A stretch of 64,000 bases of DNA, taken from positions 62,001 to 126,000 of the forward strand of contig NZ_RBAL01000013.1 of NCBI RefSeq assembly GCF_003626535.1, read 5' to 3'. This DNA is from Streptomyces hoynatensis (GTDB lineage Bacteria; Actinomycetota; Actinomycetes; Streptomycetales; Streptomycetaceae). The notes beneath the pieces are model-generated. The model worked only from the letters and a program-made list of their open reading frames with translations. It was not told the origin of the DNA and did not search any database. Of the stretch, positions 1-8,568 are shown one piece after another. The position numbers and the translations under genes were made by a program. Within the stretch, counting starts at the first letter, position 1. Every line of letters begins with the position of its first letter.

Positions 1-1280
1 TCGGCGCGGTGAACCTCGTGCTGCTCCTCGTCTACAGCGTGCCGCTGGCGCTGGTGGCCCTCGCCATGCTGCTGGCCGTCGCCGGGCTCTTCGCCGGACT
101 CGGGCTGTGGCAACTCCGGTACCAGCGGCGGCTGGTGCGGCTGACCAACCGGCTGAGCAACCAGGCGTTCCAGACCCTGCGCGGGCTGCCCAAGCTGCGG
201 GTGGCCGCCGCCGAGAGCTTCGCCTACGCCGCCTGGGCGGGGGAGTTCGCCCGCACCCGCGCGCTGCATCAGCGCATCGGCCGGGTCAAGAACACCGTGA
301 CGGTGCTCAACGCGATCTACCTGCCGCTCAGTTCGCTCCTCATGTTCCTGCTGCTCGCCGGGCCGGCCGAGGGCAGCATGTCGGTCGGCGGGTTCCTCAC
401 CTTCAGCACCGCGGTCACGATGCTGCTCTCCTCGGTCACCCAGCTCACCGGCGCGCTGCTGTCGGCGGCCGCGGTGCAGCCGATGTTCGAGCAGGTGCGG
501 CCGATCCTGCGGGAGCCGCCCGAGGTGCGCTCCTCCAGCGTCGCGCCCGGCGAGCTGCGGGGCCGGGTGGAGGCGCGGAACCTGTCCTACCGGTACGCCG
601 AGGACGGTCCCCTGGTGCTGGACGACGTGAGCATCGAGGCGCGCGAGGGCGAGTTCCTGGCGATCGTCGGGCCAAGCGGCTGCGGCAAGTCCACGCTGCT
701 GCGGCTGCTGATCGGCTTCGACCGGCCGCTGTCGGGCAGCGTGCTCTACGACGGGCAGGACCTGGCGGCGCTGGACCAGGCGGCCGTGCGGCGGCAGTGC
801 GGGGTGGTGCTGCAGCACGCGCAGCCGCTGACCGGCTCGCTCCTGGACTGCATCCGCGGCGCGGGGACGTACGCGCTGGAGGAGGTGTGGGAGGCGGTGG
901 CGAAGGCGGGCCTCGCCGAGGACGTCAAGGCCATGCCGATGGGCCTGCACACCGTGCTGTCCGACGGCGGCGGCACCCTCTCCGGCGGGCAGCGGCAGCG
1001 GCTGATGATCGCGCAGGCGCTCATCCGCAGGCCGCGGGTCCTCTTCCTCGACGAGGCCACCAGCGCGCTGGACAACGAGGCGCAGCGGGTGGTCATCGAG
1101 GCGACCCGCGGGCTGCGCGCCACCCGGATCGTCATCGCCCACCGGCTGTCCACGGTGCTGGACGCGGACCGGGTGGTGGTGCTGCACGACGGGCGGGTGG
1201 CGCAGCAGGGACCGCCGGCCGCGCTGCTCGCCGACACCGGCGGGCTCTTCCACGAGCTGGTCCGCCGCCAGCTCCGGTGA
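1..1280 (+). CDS. NHLM-type peptide/bacteriocin ABC exporter, permease-ATPase (5' truncated by window edge)
   Basis: This is the C-terminal part of a fused exporter: a transmembrane half followed by an ABC ATPase. The frame is open to the left edge, so the GTG at position 9 is probably internal. From that GTG, about 170 residues are membrane domain with three or more hydrophobic helices. The ATPase shows Walker A GPSGCGKST near residue 221, signature LSGGQRQR near 323, Walker B VLFLDEATSALD near 345 and an H-loop in IVIAHRLST. The wording around LMIAQALIRRPRVLFLDEAT resembles the second ABC protein of NHLM (nitrile-hydratase-leader microcin) export systems, which expel leader-cleaved ribosomal peptides; that subfamily call is from memory. 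A RiPP cluster probably lies left of the window. The next gene follows after about 77 nt on the same strand. Confidence 0.8.
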   Translation, partial: GAVNLVLLLVYSVPLALVALAMLLAVAGLFAGLGLWQLRYQRRLVRLTNRLSNQAFQTLRGLPKLRVAAAESFAYAAWAGEFARTRALHQRIGRVKNTVTVLNAIYLPLSSLLMFLLLAGPAEGSMSVGGFLTFSTAVTMLLSSVTQLTGALLSAAAVQPMFEQVRPILREPPEVRSSSVAPGELRGRVEARNLSYRYAEDGPLVLDDVSIEAREGEFLAIVGPSGCGKSTLLRLLIGFDRPLSGSVLYDGQDLAALDQAAVRRQCGVVLQHAQPLTGSLLDCIRGAGTYALEEVWEAVAKAGLAEDVKAMPMGLHTVLSDGGGTLSGGQRQRLMIAQALIRRPRVLFLDEATSALDNEAQRVVIEATRGLRATRIVIAHRLSTVLDADRVVVLHDGRVAQQGPPAALLADTGGLFHELVRRQLR

Positions 1281-1357
1281 ACCGCAGGGGGCGCCGCGGG
1301 GGAGCGCCAGGAGCACGGCCGGGAGCGTCCCGGCCGTGGCGAGAAGGGCAGGGAGAC

Positions 1358-3127
1358 GTGGCAGACGACGGGATGTCCACCGAACGCGCCCCAGGCGGCG
1401 CCGGGGCGCCGGGCGGCGGCCGGCCGGCGGCCGGGCTGCGGCAGGCCCCGGACGCCGTGCTCGCGGCGCGGGCCGGAAGGGGCGACGAGGCGGCCTTCGC
1501 CGAGCTGTACGGGCGCCACGCGCGCGCGGTGCGGCGGGAGGCGCGGGACAGCGGGCTGAGCGCGGACGCGGCCGAGGACCTGACCGAGGAGACGTTTCTG
1601 CACACCTTGCAGGCGCTCCGCGGCGGCGGGACCGTCGCCCGGGTCCGGGAGCATCTGCTCGCCACCGTGCGGCGGATGGCCGCGGACTGGCCGGCGGAGG
1701 GACGGCCCGGGGCGGACCGGCCGGCCGCGGACTGGTCTTCGGCCGGGGACTGGCCGGCGGCGGAGGGCGGCGGGGAGGGGGCCGCCGCGCCGGCGGACGG
1801 GAACGCGGCCGGCGGCCCCTCGGCCGAGGAGCAGGCCCTGCGCCGGGCGGAGCGCGGCATCCTCGCCACCGCCTACCGCAGCCTGCCGCCGCGCTGGCGG
1901 AAGGTCCTGTGGCTCACCGCCGTCGAACGCCAGCCGCCGGAGCGGGTGGGGCGCGAGCTGGGGCTGACGCCCAACGCCGCGGCCGTGCTGGCCCACCGCG
2001 CCCGCGAGGGCCTGCGGCAGGCGTACCTGCAGGCGCACGTGAGCGCCGCGCTGACCGGGCGCGCGTCCTGCCGCCGCTACGCGAACAAGCTGGGGGCCGG
2101 CCTGCGCAGGCCCTCGATGCCGCGCGGGCTGCGGCGCCACCTGGACGCCTGCGCCCGGTGCCGTTCCGCCTACCTGGAGCTGGCCGACCTCAACGCGCGG
2201 CTGCGGGAGGTGCTGCCGGTGGCGGTGGCGGGCTGGTTCGCCGCCTCCCTGCCCACCGGCGGCTCCCCCGCCCTCGACGTGGCCGCGGGCACCGGGCTCG
2301 GCTCCTCGGGGGCGGCGGCGGGGGCGAGCGGAACGGGCGGCGTGCTGGGGAAGTTCGCCGTGGCCGCGGCCGTCGCGCTGGCGGGCGGGCCCGCGGCCCC
2401 CGGGGTCGCCCACGCCGCCGGGGACGAGGCCGCCGCGGGGGCCGCCCCGGCCGCGGCGGGGGCGGAGCGGCCCGCGGCCTGGCCCACCGGCCGCGCCGCC
2501 GCGGAACCGGCCGCCGGGGAGGCGGGCGGCGGGCCCGCCCGCACCGGTCCCGGCGCCGGCGGGGGGCCGGGCGCCCAGGCGCCCTGCCCGCAGCTGCGGG
2601 CCGCCGTGCTGCCCGCCCTGGACTGCGCCGTGACGGCCCTGACCGGCGAACTCGCCGGCGTGACAGGCCCCTTGCTGCCCCTGGCCCAGGCCGGTCCGCT
2701 CGGCTCCCTCCCCCTGGACGGCGGCCCGCTGCCCGGCCCGGCCGGCCGCGCGGGGGCCCTGGAGTCGCCCGCCGCACCCGCCCCGCTGCCCGGGGACCCG
2801 TCCCCCGCGGGGCCGGGTTCGGTACCCCGTGCCGACGCGCCCGCCGCCCCGCTCGCCGGCTCCGCGGCCGGCGCCCTCCCCGATGCGCTCCAGGACACGC
2901 TCCCCGGCGCCGCCGCCGGGGGGCCGGCCCCCGCCGTCGCCACCCTCTCCGCGGCGCTGTCCCCGGCGGCCGGACCGCCGCCGGGCGCACCATCCGCCAC
3001 GCCGCCCGGCGCGGAGCCCGGCACGGAATCCGCCACGGAGCCCGGCACGCTGTCCGGCGCGCTGTCCGCGCTCACCGGCCGGGACGTTCCCGGGCCGCGG
3101 TCCTGGGCGTCCCCGGCCCGGCCGTAG
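1358..3127 (+). CDS. ECF-like sigma-70 factor fused to zinc-finger anti-sigma-like segment, membrane helix and Pro/Ala-rich tail
   Basis: About 589 residues. The N-terminal third carries sigma region 2 (AFAELYGRHARAVRREA, then EDLTEETFLHTLQAL) and region 4 (a YRSLPPRWRKVLWL start and a helix-turn-helix around ERVGRELGLTPNAAAVLAHR). Next comes a zinc-finger-like HLDACARC motif near residue 260, as in ZAS anti-sigma factors. A hydrophobic stretch near 328-352 could span the membrane. The last 235 residues are Ala/Gly/Pro-rich and may lie outside the cell. The GTG at 1358 is chosen because AAGGG sits 9 nt upstream; an ATG at 1373 is the alternative. The 3' end overlaps the convergent NmrA gene by 56 nt. 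Sigma factors with built-in ZAS-like C-termini occur in actinomycetes; whether this one is membrane-tethered is inference. Confidence 0.75.
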   Translation: MADDGMSTERAPGGAGAPGGGRPAAGLRQAPDAVLAARAGRGDEAAFAELYGRHARAVRREARDSGLSADAAEDLTEETFLHTLQALRGGGTVARVREHLLATVRRMAADWPAEGRPGADRPAADWSSAGDWPAAEGGGEGAAAPADGNAAGGPSAEEQALRRAERGILATAYRSLPPRWRKVLWLTAVERQPPERVGRELGLTPNAAAVLAHRAREGLRQAYLQAHVSAALTGRASCRRYANKLGAGLRRPSMPRGLRRHLDACARCRSAYLELADLNARLREVLPVAVAGWFAASLPTGGSPALDVAAGTGLGSSGAAAGASGTGGVLGKFAVAAAVALAGGPAAPGVAHAAGDEAAAGAAPAAAGAERPAAWPTGRAAAEPAAGEAGGGPARTGPGAGGGPGAQAPCPQLRAAVLPALDCAVTALTGELAGVTGPLLPLAQAGPLGSLPLDGGPLPGPAGRAGALESPAAPAPLPGDPSPAGPGSVPRADAPAAPLAGSAAGALPDALQDTLPGAAAGGPAPAVATLSAALSPAAGPPPGAPSATPPGAEPGTESATEPGTLSGALSALTGRDVPGPRSWASPARP

Positions 3128-4025
3128 CGGGCGCAGAGGCCCGCGGGCCGTGGGGACCGTGGGGGCGCCTTGCCCGCAGCCAGTCCTCGAAGCTCAGCAG
3201 CCCCGGGTGCCTGGCGCGGAGCGCGGGGAGGTCGGCCCGGTACCCGGTCTCGTTCAGCCAGGCGAACATCCGCGCCAACTCCCCTGAGTGAGCGCGCAGT
3301 TCCTCGACGGGCTGCCGCTCGAAGCGGGTCGGCACGCCGTCGGCCCGGCCGAGGGCGGCGGCGATCTGCCGTGGGGTCAGCTCGTCGCCCGCGATCTCGA
3401 TCCTCCGGCCGAGGAACTCCCCCGGGTTGCCGAACGCCTCCGCGGCGATCCGGCCGATGTCGGCCAGGGCGATCATCTGGAGCGGGGTGCCGGCGTCCAG
3501 CGCGATCCGGGCCACCCGCGCGCCGTTCTCCGGCCCGGGCAGCAGCGAGAGCCAGTTCTCCATGAAGAAGACCGGCCGCAGCACGGTCGCCGGCGGGCCC
3601 CCGGCCGCCAGGTACGCCTCGATCTCCGCCTTGGACTCGAAGTGCCCGACGCCCGAGCCGCGCCCCGCGGCGCCGACCGAGGCGTACACCAGGTGGGCGG
3701 CGCCCACGGCCCGGGCCGCGTCGATGACGTTCCTGCCCCGCCGCACCTCGGCCTCGGGGCGCGGGTCGGTCAGGTCGGCGGGCTGCACGCTGAAGACGCC
3801 GTACGCGCCCCGCGCCGCCGCGCGCAGCGTCCCCGGCTCGTCGAGGTCCCCGGCGACCGGCCGCGCGCCGAGCGCCGCCAGCGCCCTGGCCCGCGGCGCG
3901 GCCGGGTCGCGGACCAGGGCGCGCACCTGCCAGCCCGCGCGCAGCAGGCTGCGGGCGACGGCGCCGCCCTGGCCGCCGGTCGCGCCGGTGACCAGGATGG
4001 TCTTTTCCTTCTGCCGGTTCGGCAC
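3072..4025 (-). CDS. NmrA-type NAD(P)-binding protein (atypical SDR)
   Basis: 317 residues. The N-terminus has the Rossmann motif TGATGGQGGAVA, followed by ALVRDP, typical of the NADP-sensing NmrA/HSCARG branch of atypical SDRs. YASVGAAG and VLRPVFFMENWL match the usual NmrA mid-region (the sequence after the YASV strand and the RP.FFMEN motif). Members act as redox sensors or quinone/azo-type reductases, and the substrate cannot be read from sequence. It follows the EamA gene by 58 nt on the same strand and may share its promoter. Its 3' end overlaps the sigma gene by 56 nt in convergent orientation. Confidence 0.85.
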   Translation of the reverse strand: MPNRQKEKTILVTGATGGQGGAVARSLLRAGWQVRALVRDPAAPRARALAALGARPVAGDLDEPGTLRAAARGAYGVFSVQPADLTDPRPEAEVRRGRNVIDAARAVGAAHLVYASVGAAGRGSGVGHFESKAEIEAYLAAGGPPATVLRPVFFMENWLSLLPGPENGARVARIALDAGTPLQMIALADIGRIAAEAFGNPGEFLGRRIEIAGDELTPRQIAAALGRADGVPTRFERQPVEELRAHSGELARMFAWLNETGYRADLPALRARHPGLLSFEDWLRARRPHGPHGPRASAPATAGPGTPRTAARERPGR

Positions 4026-4083
4026 GGTGAGGGTCCTTCCGTTGGGGTTTGTGGCGCGGGCCGGCGGCGGCCCGGGAGGCGGG

Positions 4084-5055
4084 TCAGGCCCGTGGCCCGG
4101 CGGCCGGCGGGACGGGGCGGGGCGTGGGGGGCGGCGGGGCGGCGGCGGGCGTGCGGCGGCGCCGGGCGGGGGCGGGCAGTTGCCCGGCGACGATGGCGGC
4201 GAGCGAGAGGGCGAAGCCCACGAGCTGGACCGGGCCGAGGGTCTGGCCGAGGACCACGGCGCCGAGGACGGCGGCGACCAGCGGGGACAGCAGGACGAGG
4301 ACGGCGACCGAGGCGACGGGCAGGGTGGTGATCCCGCGGAACCACAGGACGTAGGCGATCAGGCCGCCGACCAGGCCGAGCCAGAGGTAGCCGAGGACGG
4401 CGTCGAGGTCGACGGCGGGCGGCGCCCCCTCGGCGAGGAAGGTGACCGGCACCAGGAACAGCCCCCCGGCGCCGAGTTGCCAGCCGGCGAAGGCGGTGGG
4501 GCTCGCCCCGGGAGGACGCCCCCAGCGCTTGGTGAGGGTCACGCCGAGCGCCATGGAGGCGGCGCTGCCGAGCCCCGCCGCGACCCCGGCCAGGTCGAAC
4601 GCCGCCTCGGGCCCTATCACCACGAGGCCCACCCCGAGCACGCCCACCAGCCCCCAGGCGAGGCGCCAGCCGGAGGGGCGTTCGTGCAGGACCGCCACGG
4701 CCAGCAGGGCGACGATCAGCGGCTGGGCGGCGGCCAGGGTCGCGGCCACCCCGCCGGGCAGCCGCTCGGCGGCGAGGAACAGCAGGGGGAAGCACAGGCC
4801 GATGTTCAGCACGCCCAGCGCCGCGGCCTTCCCCCACCAGGCGCCGCGCGGCAGGGTGCGGGTGAGCGCCAGCGCGATCAGCCCGGCGGGCAGGGCCCGC
4901 AGGAGCCCGGCGAAGAGGGGGTGTCCCGGCGGCAGGAACTCGGTGGTGACGACATAGGTCGTGCCCCACACCATCGGCGTGAACGCCGTCAGGGCGGCGC
5001 GGGGGAGATTTCCACGGGGGGCACCGCTCCCGGTGCCGGCTGCGGGACTGGTCAT
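4084..5055 (-). CDS. EamA (DMT superfamily) permease
   Basis: 323 residues with about ten hydrophobic helices in two EamA repeats. The first repeat begins at FTPMVWGTTYVVTTEFLPPG, a typical DMT start, and the second at the GLGSAASMALGVTLTKRWG region. Family members export amino acids, metabolites or drugs across the cytoplasmic membrane. The C-terminus is a short Arg/Pro/Ala tail. It is divergent from a LysR regulator with 79 nt between the two starts, and a LysR-box palindrome lies between them, so LysR control is likely. The exported compound is unknown. Confidence 0.88.
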   Translation of the reverse strand: MTSPAAGTGSGAPRGNLPRAALTAFTPMVWGTTYVVTTEFLPPGHPLFAGLLRALPAGLIALALTRTLPRGAWWGKAAALGVLNIGLCFPLLFLAAERLPGGVAATLAAAQPLIVALLAVAVLHERPSGWRLAWGLVGVLGVGLVVIGPEAAFDLAGVAAGLGSAASMALGVTLTKRWGRPPGASPTAFAGWQLGAGGLFLVPVTFLAEGAPPAVDLDAVLGYLWLGLVGGLIAYVLWFRGITTLPVASVAVLVLLSPLVAAVLGAVVLGQTLGPVQLVGFALSLAAIVAGQLPAPARRRRTPAAAPPPPTPRPVPPAAGPRA

Positions 5056-5113
5056 GCCCGCAGTCTCGGCTCGCGGCGATCAATGAGTCCAACACATGTT
5101 TGTCACGTCATCG

Positions 5114-5128
5114 ATCGTGGTTCACGAT
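5114..5128. promoter_or_regulatory. Perfect LysR-box palindrome (ATCGTG-N3-CACGAT)
   Basis: The 15 bases ATCGTGGTTCACGAT form an inverted repeat with 6-bp arms and contain the T-N11-A spacing that defines LysR-type operators. The site lies between the divergent EamA and LysR genes and ends 6 nt before the preferred LysR start. This suggests autorepression by occlusion plus control of the exporter. Confidence 0.7.
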
Positions 5129-5134
5129 GGATCG

Positions 5135-6169
5135 GTGGAACTCCAGCAGATGCGGTACGTCCTCGCCGTGGCCGAGACGCGCAGCTTCACGCGGGCGGCC
5201 GGGCGCTGCCTCGTCGTCCAGTCCGCCCTCAGCCATCAGATCGCGCGCCTGGAAAGGGAGTTGGGCGCGAGGCTCTTCGAACGCACCAGCCGCAGGGTGC
5301 GGCTGACGGCGGCCGGGGCCGCGTTCCTGCCCGCGGCCCGCCAGTGCGTGGAGGCCGCGGAACGCGCCGCCGCCGAGGCCGCCGCCGCCGTCGGCGAGGT
5401 CCGCGGGCGGCTCGCCGTGGGCCTGATCCCCTCCGTCGCGGCGGTGGACATCCCGCGGGCGCTGCGGGAGTTCCGCGAGCGGTACCCGTCCGTGCGCATC
5501 GGCCTGCGGGTGGACGCGAGCGACGAGCTGGTGGAGCAGGTCAAGCAGGGCGCCGTCGAGGTGGCCTTCCTCGGGCTGCCCCTGGACGCGCGGCCCGCGG
5601 GGGTCGCCGCCCGCGCCCTCGCCCGGGACCGGCTCGTGGCCGTGGTCGCGCCGGACCATCCGCTCGCCGGGGAGCCGGAGGCCGACCTGCGCAGGCTCGC
5701 CTCCGAGGTGTTCGTGGACCTGCCGGCCAGGACGGCCGGACGCGCCCAGTCCGACCGGGCCTTCGCGGCGGCCGGCCTCAGCCGCGAGGTCGCCTTCGAG
5801 GTGACCAACGCGGACTTCCTGGCCCGGCTGGTCGGGGAGGGCCTGGGCATCGCCCTGCTGCCCTCGGCCTACGTGCCCCGGCTGGCCGGCCTCGTCACCG
5901 TCGAGGTCACCGACGCGCCCGCCCGCGTCGAGTACGTCATCTGGAGCCAGGCCGGCCCGACGCCCGCGGCGGCCGCGTTCCTGGCCGTCCTCGGCGTCCC
6001 GCCCGAGCCCGGCCCGGCCTACGCGGCCGATGCCCTTCCCGCTCCGGCCCCTTCCCCTGCGGCCCCTTCCTCCTCGGCTTCCCGGGAGGGCGTTCCCCCG
6101 GCGGCGCGCAACGGCCGCGCTCCCCGGGCGCGGGAGGCGGCCGGGGAGCGCGGCGCCGGGACGGCCTGA
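5135..6169 (+). CDS. LysR-family transcriptional regulator
   Basis: 344 residues from the GTG at 5135. The first 60 residues are a classical LysR helix-turn-helix (ELQQMRYVLAVAETRSFTRA, then QSALSHQIARLERELGARLF). The effector-binding domain follows (RGRLAVGLIPSV; VAVVAPDHPLAG; EGLGIALLPSAYV). The GTG is preferred over an in-frame ATG at 5096 because family members start a few residues before this helix and because it leaves the LysR box outside the coding region. The last 45 residues are a Pro/Ala/Ser-rich tail not typical of the family. It probably controls the divergent EamA exporter in response to a small ligand. Confidence 0.88.
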   Translation: MELQQMRYVLAVAETRSFTRAAGRCLVVQSALSHQIARLERELGARLFERTSRRVRLTAAGAAFLPAARQCVEAAERAAAEAAAAVGEVRGRLAVGLIPSVAAVDIPRALREFRERYPSVRIGLRVDASDELVEQVKQGAVEVAFLGLPLDARPAGVAARALARDRLVAVVAPDHPLAGEPEADLRRLASEVFVDLPARTAGRAQSDRAFAAAGLSREVAFEVTNADFLARLVGEGLGIALLPSAYVPRLAGLVTVEVTDAPARVEYVIWSQAGPTPAAAAFLAVLGVPPEPGPAYAADALPAPAPSPAAPSSSASREGVPPAARNGRAPRAREAAGERGAGTA

Positions 6170-6203
6170 GCGGGCCGGGCGGCGGGCCGTGGGAGGGCGG
6201 CGC

Positions 6204-7700
6204 TCAGGGGGCGAGGGCGGGGCGGCGGGGGCGGAGGAAGAGGGCGGCGAGCAGGACGCCGAGCAGGACGAGTGCGGCGTTGACGGCGATGGCCAGGGTG
6301 ACGCCGTGCAGCACCGCCGCGGCCGAGGCGGCGCCCCCGGAGCCCGCGGTGACGACCGCGGCCATGATCGGCGTGCCCATGGTGATGCCGACCTGCTGGG
6401 ACATCGAGGCGAGGCCGGTGGCCAGGCCCTGTTCGTGGTCGGGGAGGCCGGCGGTGGCGGTGACCATGAAGCCCACGATGACCAGCATGTTGCCGAGGCC
6501 GCCGAGGAAGGTGGCGGGCAGCAGCAGGGCCAGCGAGGCGGTCGTGTCGCCCAGCAGGAGCAGGACCGCGGTGAAGACGGCCTGGAGGAGCCCGCCGCCG
6601 GCCAGGGCGCCGAGGGTCGAGGTGCGGGCGATCACCCGGGGCGCGAGGGTGCCGCCGGCCACGGTGCCGAGGCCCAGGACGCCGAAGGAGGCCCCGGCGG
6701 CCAGCGCGGAGAAGCCGAGGGTCCGCTGCAGGTAGAGCGTCAGCAGGTAGACGAGGGAGGTCTCGGTCACGAAGGCGAGCAGGCCGAGCAGGTTGCCCCA
6801 GGCCACGGTGGGTTTCCGCAGGATGTGGACGGGGACCAGGGGCTGGGCGGCGGCGCGTTCGATGCGGTGGAAGACGGCCAGCAGCACCGCGCCGCCCAGC
6901 AGGGCCGCCAGGGCGAGGGGGTGCGTCCAGCCGTGCTCGCCGGCCTGGGTCAGGCCGAAGACGAGGGCGAGGAGGCCGAGGGTGACGGTCAGGGAGCCCG
7001 GCAGGTCGAGACGCGGGCGTGCGGCCGGTCGCGACTCCCTGATCACGAGGGGGGCGAGGAGGAGGACGGCCAGGGCGACGGGGACGTTGAGGAAGAAGGC
7101 CCAGCGCCAGGAGAGCAGGTCGGTGAGGACGCCGCCGAGCACGGCGCCCGCGGTGAACCCGGCGGACATCAGCGCGCCGTTGAGGCCGAGCGCCCGCCGG
7201 CGCAGCGGGCCCTCGGGGAAGGCGGTGGTGAGCAGGGCGAGGCCGGCGGGGGTGGCGGCGGCGGTGGCCAGGCCCTGGGCGACCCGGGCGAGGAGGAGGA
7301 CCTCCGGGTTCGGGGCCAGTCCCCCGGCGAGGGAGGCCAGGCCCAGCAGGCCGATGCCGCCGAGGAAGATCCGCTTGCGGCCGATGAGGTCGCCGATGCG
7401 GCCGAGGAAGAGGGTGAAGCCGGCCGCGCACAGGGCGAAGGAGGTGGCGATCCACTGCAGGTTCGCCAGGGAGAAGCCGAGGCCCTCGCCGATCTCGGGC
7501 AGGGCGACGTTCAGGAGGGAGAAGTCGACCGCCAGCATGAACTGGGCGACCAGCAGGACCGCGAGAATCAGCCCGGGGCGCCCGGCCGGGCGGGCGGGTT
7601 CCGCGCCGGCCTCGGGGGCGAGCCCGGGGGAGGCCGGGGAGGCCGGGGAGAGGGTGGTGGACGGTGAGGTCGGTGAGGATGGCGAGGACGGCGAGGACAT
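6204..7700 (-). CDS. MFS transporter, DHA2-type drug/metabolite efflux permease
   Basis: 498 residues. After a Ser/Pro-rich N-terminus the protein is a string of hydrophobic helices, probably 14 as in DHA2 drug:H+ antiporters. MFS motif A appears as GRIGDLIGRKR, and FMLAVDFSLLNVALPEIG is the usual first helix of this group. ARVAQGLATAAATPAGLALL and WRWAFFLNVP are further family signatures. A TetR gene is divergent with 118 nt between the starts, the classical arrangement of a repressed efflux pump. The N-terminal SSPSSPSSPTSPST stretch comes from short tandem DNA repeats and may be dispensable. Confidence 0.9.
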   Translation of the reverse strand: MSSPSSPSSPTSPSTTLSPASPASPGLAPEAGAEPARPAGRPGLILAVLLVAQFMLAVDFSLLNVALPEIGEGLGFSLANLQWIATSFALCAAGFTLFLGRIGDLIGRKRIFLGGIGLLGLASLAGGLAPNPEVLLLARVAQGLATAAATPAGLALLTTAFPEGPLRRRALGLNGALMSAGFTAGAVLGGVLTDLLSWRWAFFLNVPVALAVLLLAPLVIRESRPAARPRLDLPGSLTVTLGLLALVFGLTQAGEHGWTHPLALAALLGGAVLLAVFHRIERAAAQPLVPVHILRKPTVAWGNLLGLLAFVTETSLVYLLTLYLQRTLGFSALAAGASFGVLGLGTVAGGTLAPRVIARTSTLGALAGGGLLQAVFTAVLLLLGDTTASLALLLPATFLGGLGNMLVIVGFMVTATAGLPDHEQGLATGLASMSQQVGITMGTPIMAAVVTAGSGGAASAAAVLHGVTLAIAVNAALVLLGVLLAALFLRPRRPALAP

Positions 7701-7740
7701 GATCCCTCATTAAAGGTTCTGGAGTTCCGTTACGATGAGG

Positions 7741-7756
7741 ACCGTAGCACCGTCAC
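7741..7756. promoter_or_regulatory. Divergent TetR/MFS control region with a weak inverted repeat
   Basis: The 118 nt between the MFS and TetR starts must hold both promoters. The best symmetry I see is a short one near this position (TACG-N8-CGTA), which could be the TetR operator. It is short, and I could not identify convincing -35/-10 boxes for either gene. Confidence 0.25.
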
Positions 7757-7818
7757 CGAGCATAAGGGAACCCCGGTCCCGATAAGCGCCTCTGCGCAGG
7801 GGCGAGAAGGAGTCAGCC

Positions 7819-8421
7819 ATGCCCACCGCACCGCAGCCCGGCACCGTCCGCCCCGGCGGGCGCACGGCCCGGGTCCGCGAAGCCGCCCTGCGCGCCGCCG
7901 GGGACGTCCTGGCCGAGCGGGGCTTCGACGCGCTCGACCTCGCCGAGATCGCCCGCATCGCGGGGGTCGGCAAGACCACCGTCTACCGCCGCTGGGGGAC
8001 CGTCGGCGCGCTGGTGGCCGACCTCCTCGACGACATGGCCGAGCAGTCCCTGCCGCGCGCCCGCACCGGCAGCGTGGCGGGGGACCTGCGGGAGAACGCC
8101 CGCCTGGTCGTGAAGACCCTCACCGACCCCCGGCAGGGGCGGCTGTTCAAGGCGCTGATCGCCGCCTCCCTCTGCAACGAGCAGGCGGCCCGGGCCCTGC
8201 ACCGCTTCTACGCCACCCGCATCGACGAGTGGGCCGGCTGCGTCACCGACGGCGTCGAGCGCGGGGAGCTGCCCGCGGGCACGGACCCGAGGAGGGTGAT
8301 CGCCGACGTCTCCGCGCCGCTGTACTACGCCCTGCTCAACACCGGGGAGCCGCTCGACCTCCGGGCGGCCGACCGCGCGGCGGACGCGGCCCTGGCCGCC
8401 GCCCGCGCCGGGCTGGCGTGA
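7819..8421 (+). CDS. TetR/AcrR-family repressor
   Basis: 200 residues. The N-terminal TetR DNA-binding domain includes the helix-turn-helix LAEIARIAGVGKTTVYRRWG. The C-terminal helical ligand domain resembles TetR_C regions of actinobacterial efflux regulators. The ATG at 7819 has the ribosome-binding site AAGGAG 7 nt upstream. Its position head-to-head with the DHA2 transporter makes that pump the likely target. The inducer is unknown. Confidence 0.9.
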   Translation: MPTAPQPGTVRPGGRTARVREAALRAAGDVLAERGFDALDLAEIARIAGVGKTTVYRRWGTVGALVADLLDDMAEQSLPRARTGSVAGDLRENARLVVKTLTDPRQGRLFKALIAASLCNEQAARALHRFYATRIDEWAGCVTDGVERGELPAGTDPRRVIADVSAPLYYALLNTGEPLDLRAADRAADAALAAARAGLA

Positions 8422-8568
8422 CCCCCGCGGCCCCCGGGGCCGGGGCGGGAGCGGGGAAAGCCGGAAAGCGGGTGGGCGAAGTGGCCGGGTGGGGAAGGAG
8501 AGTGGACAGCACCACGTGTTGTTCCGTACACGACACCCACTCCCCCTCGTGAGGTGAGGACGCACCCC

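Noticed and set aside
107..1372. Long open frame overlapping the exporter and continuous with the sigma factor
   Set aside because: Its first 420 residues are Arg/Ala/Gly-rich shadow of the exporter in another frame; only the part from about 1358 has sigma-factor motifs.
5096..5134. Earlier ATG start for the LysR gene
   Set aside because: It would add 13 residues not seen in the family and place the perfect LysR box inside the coding region.
7819..8421. TetR protein as butyrolactone receptor partner of the AfsA-like protein
   Set aside because: It is almost 40 kb away, head-to-head with a DHA2 transporter, and shows no feature tying it to the ArpA/ScbR group.
8554..8568. GTG start for the RTX protein
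   Set aside because: This GTG is part of the GAGGTGAGGA ribosome-binding site of the ATG at 8569, which begins a proper signal peptide.
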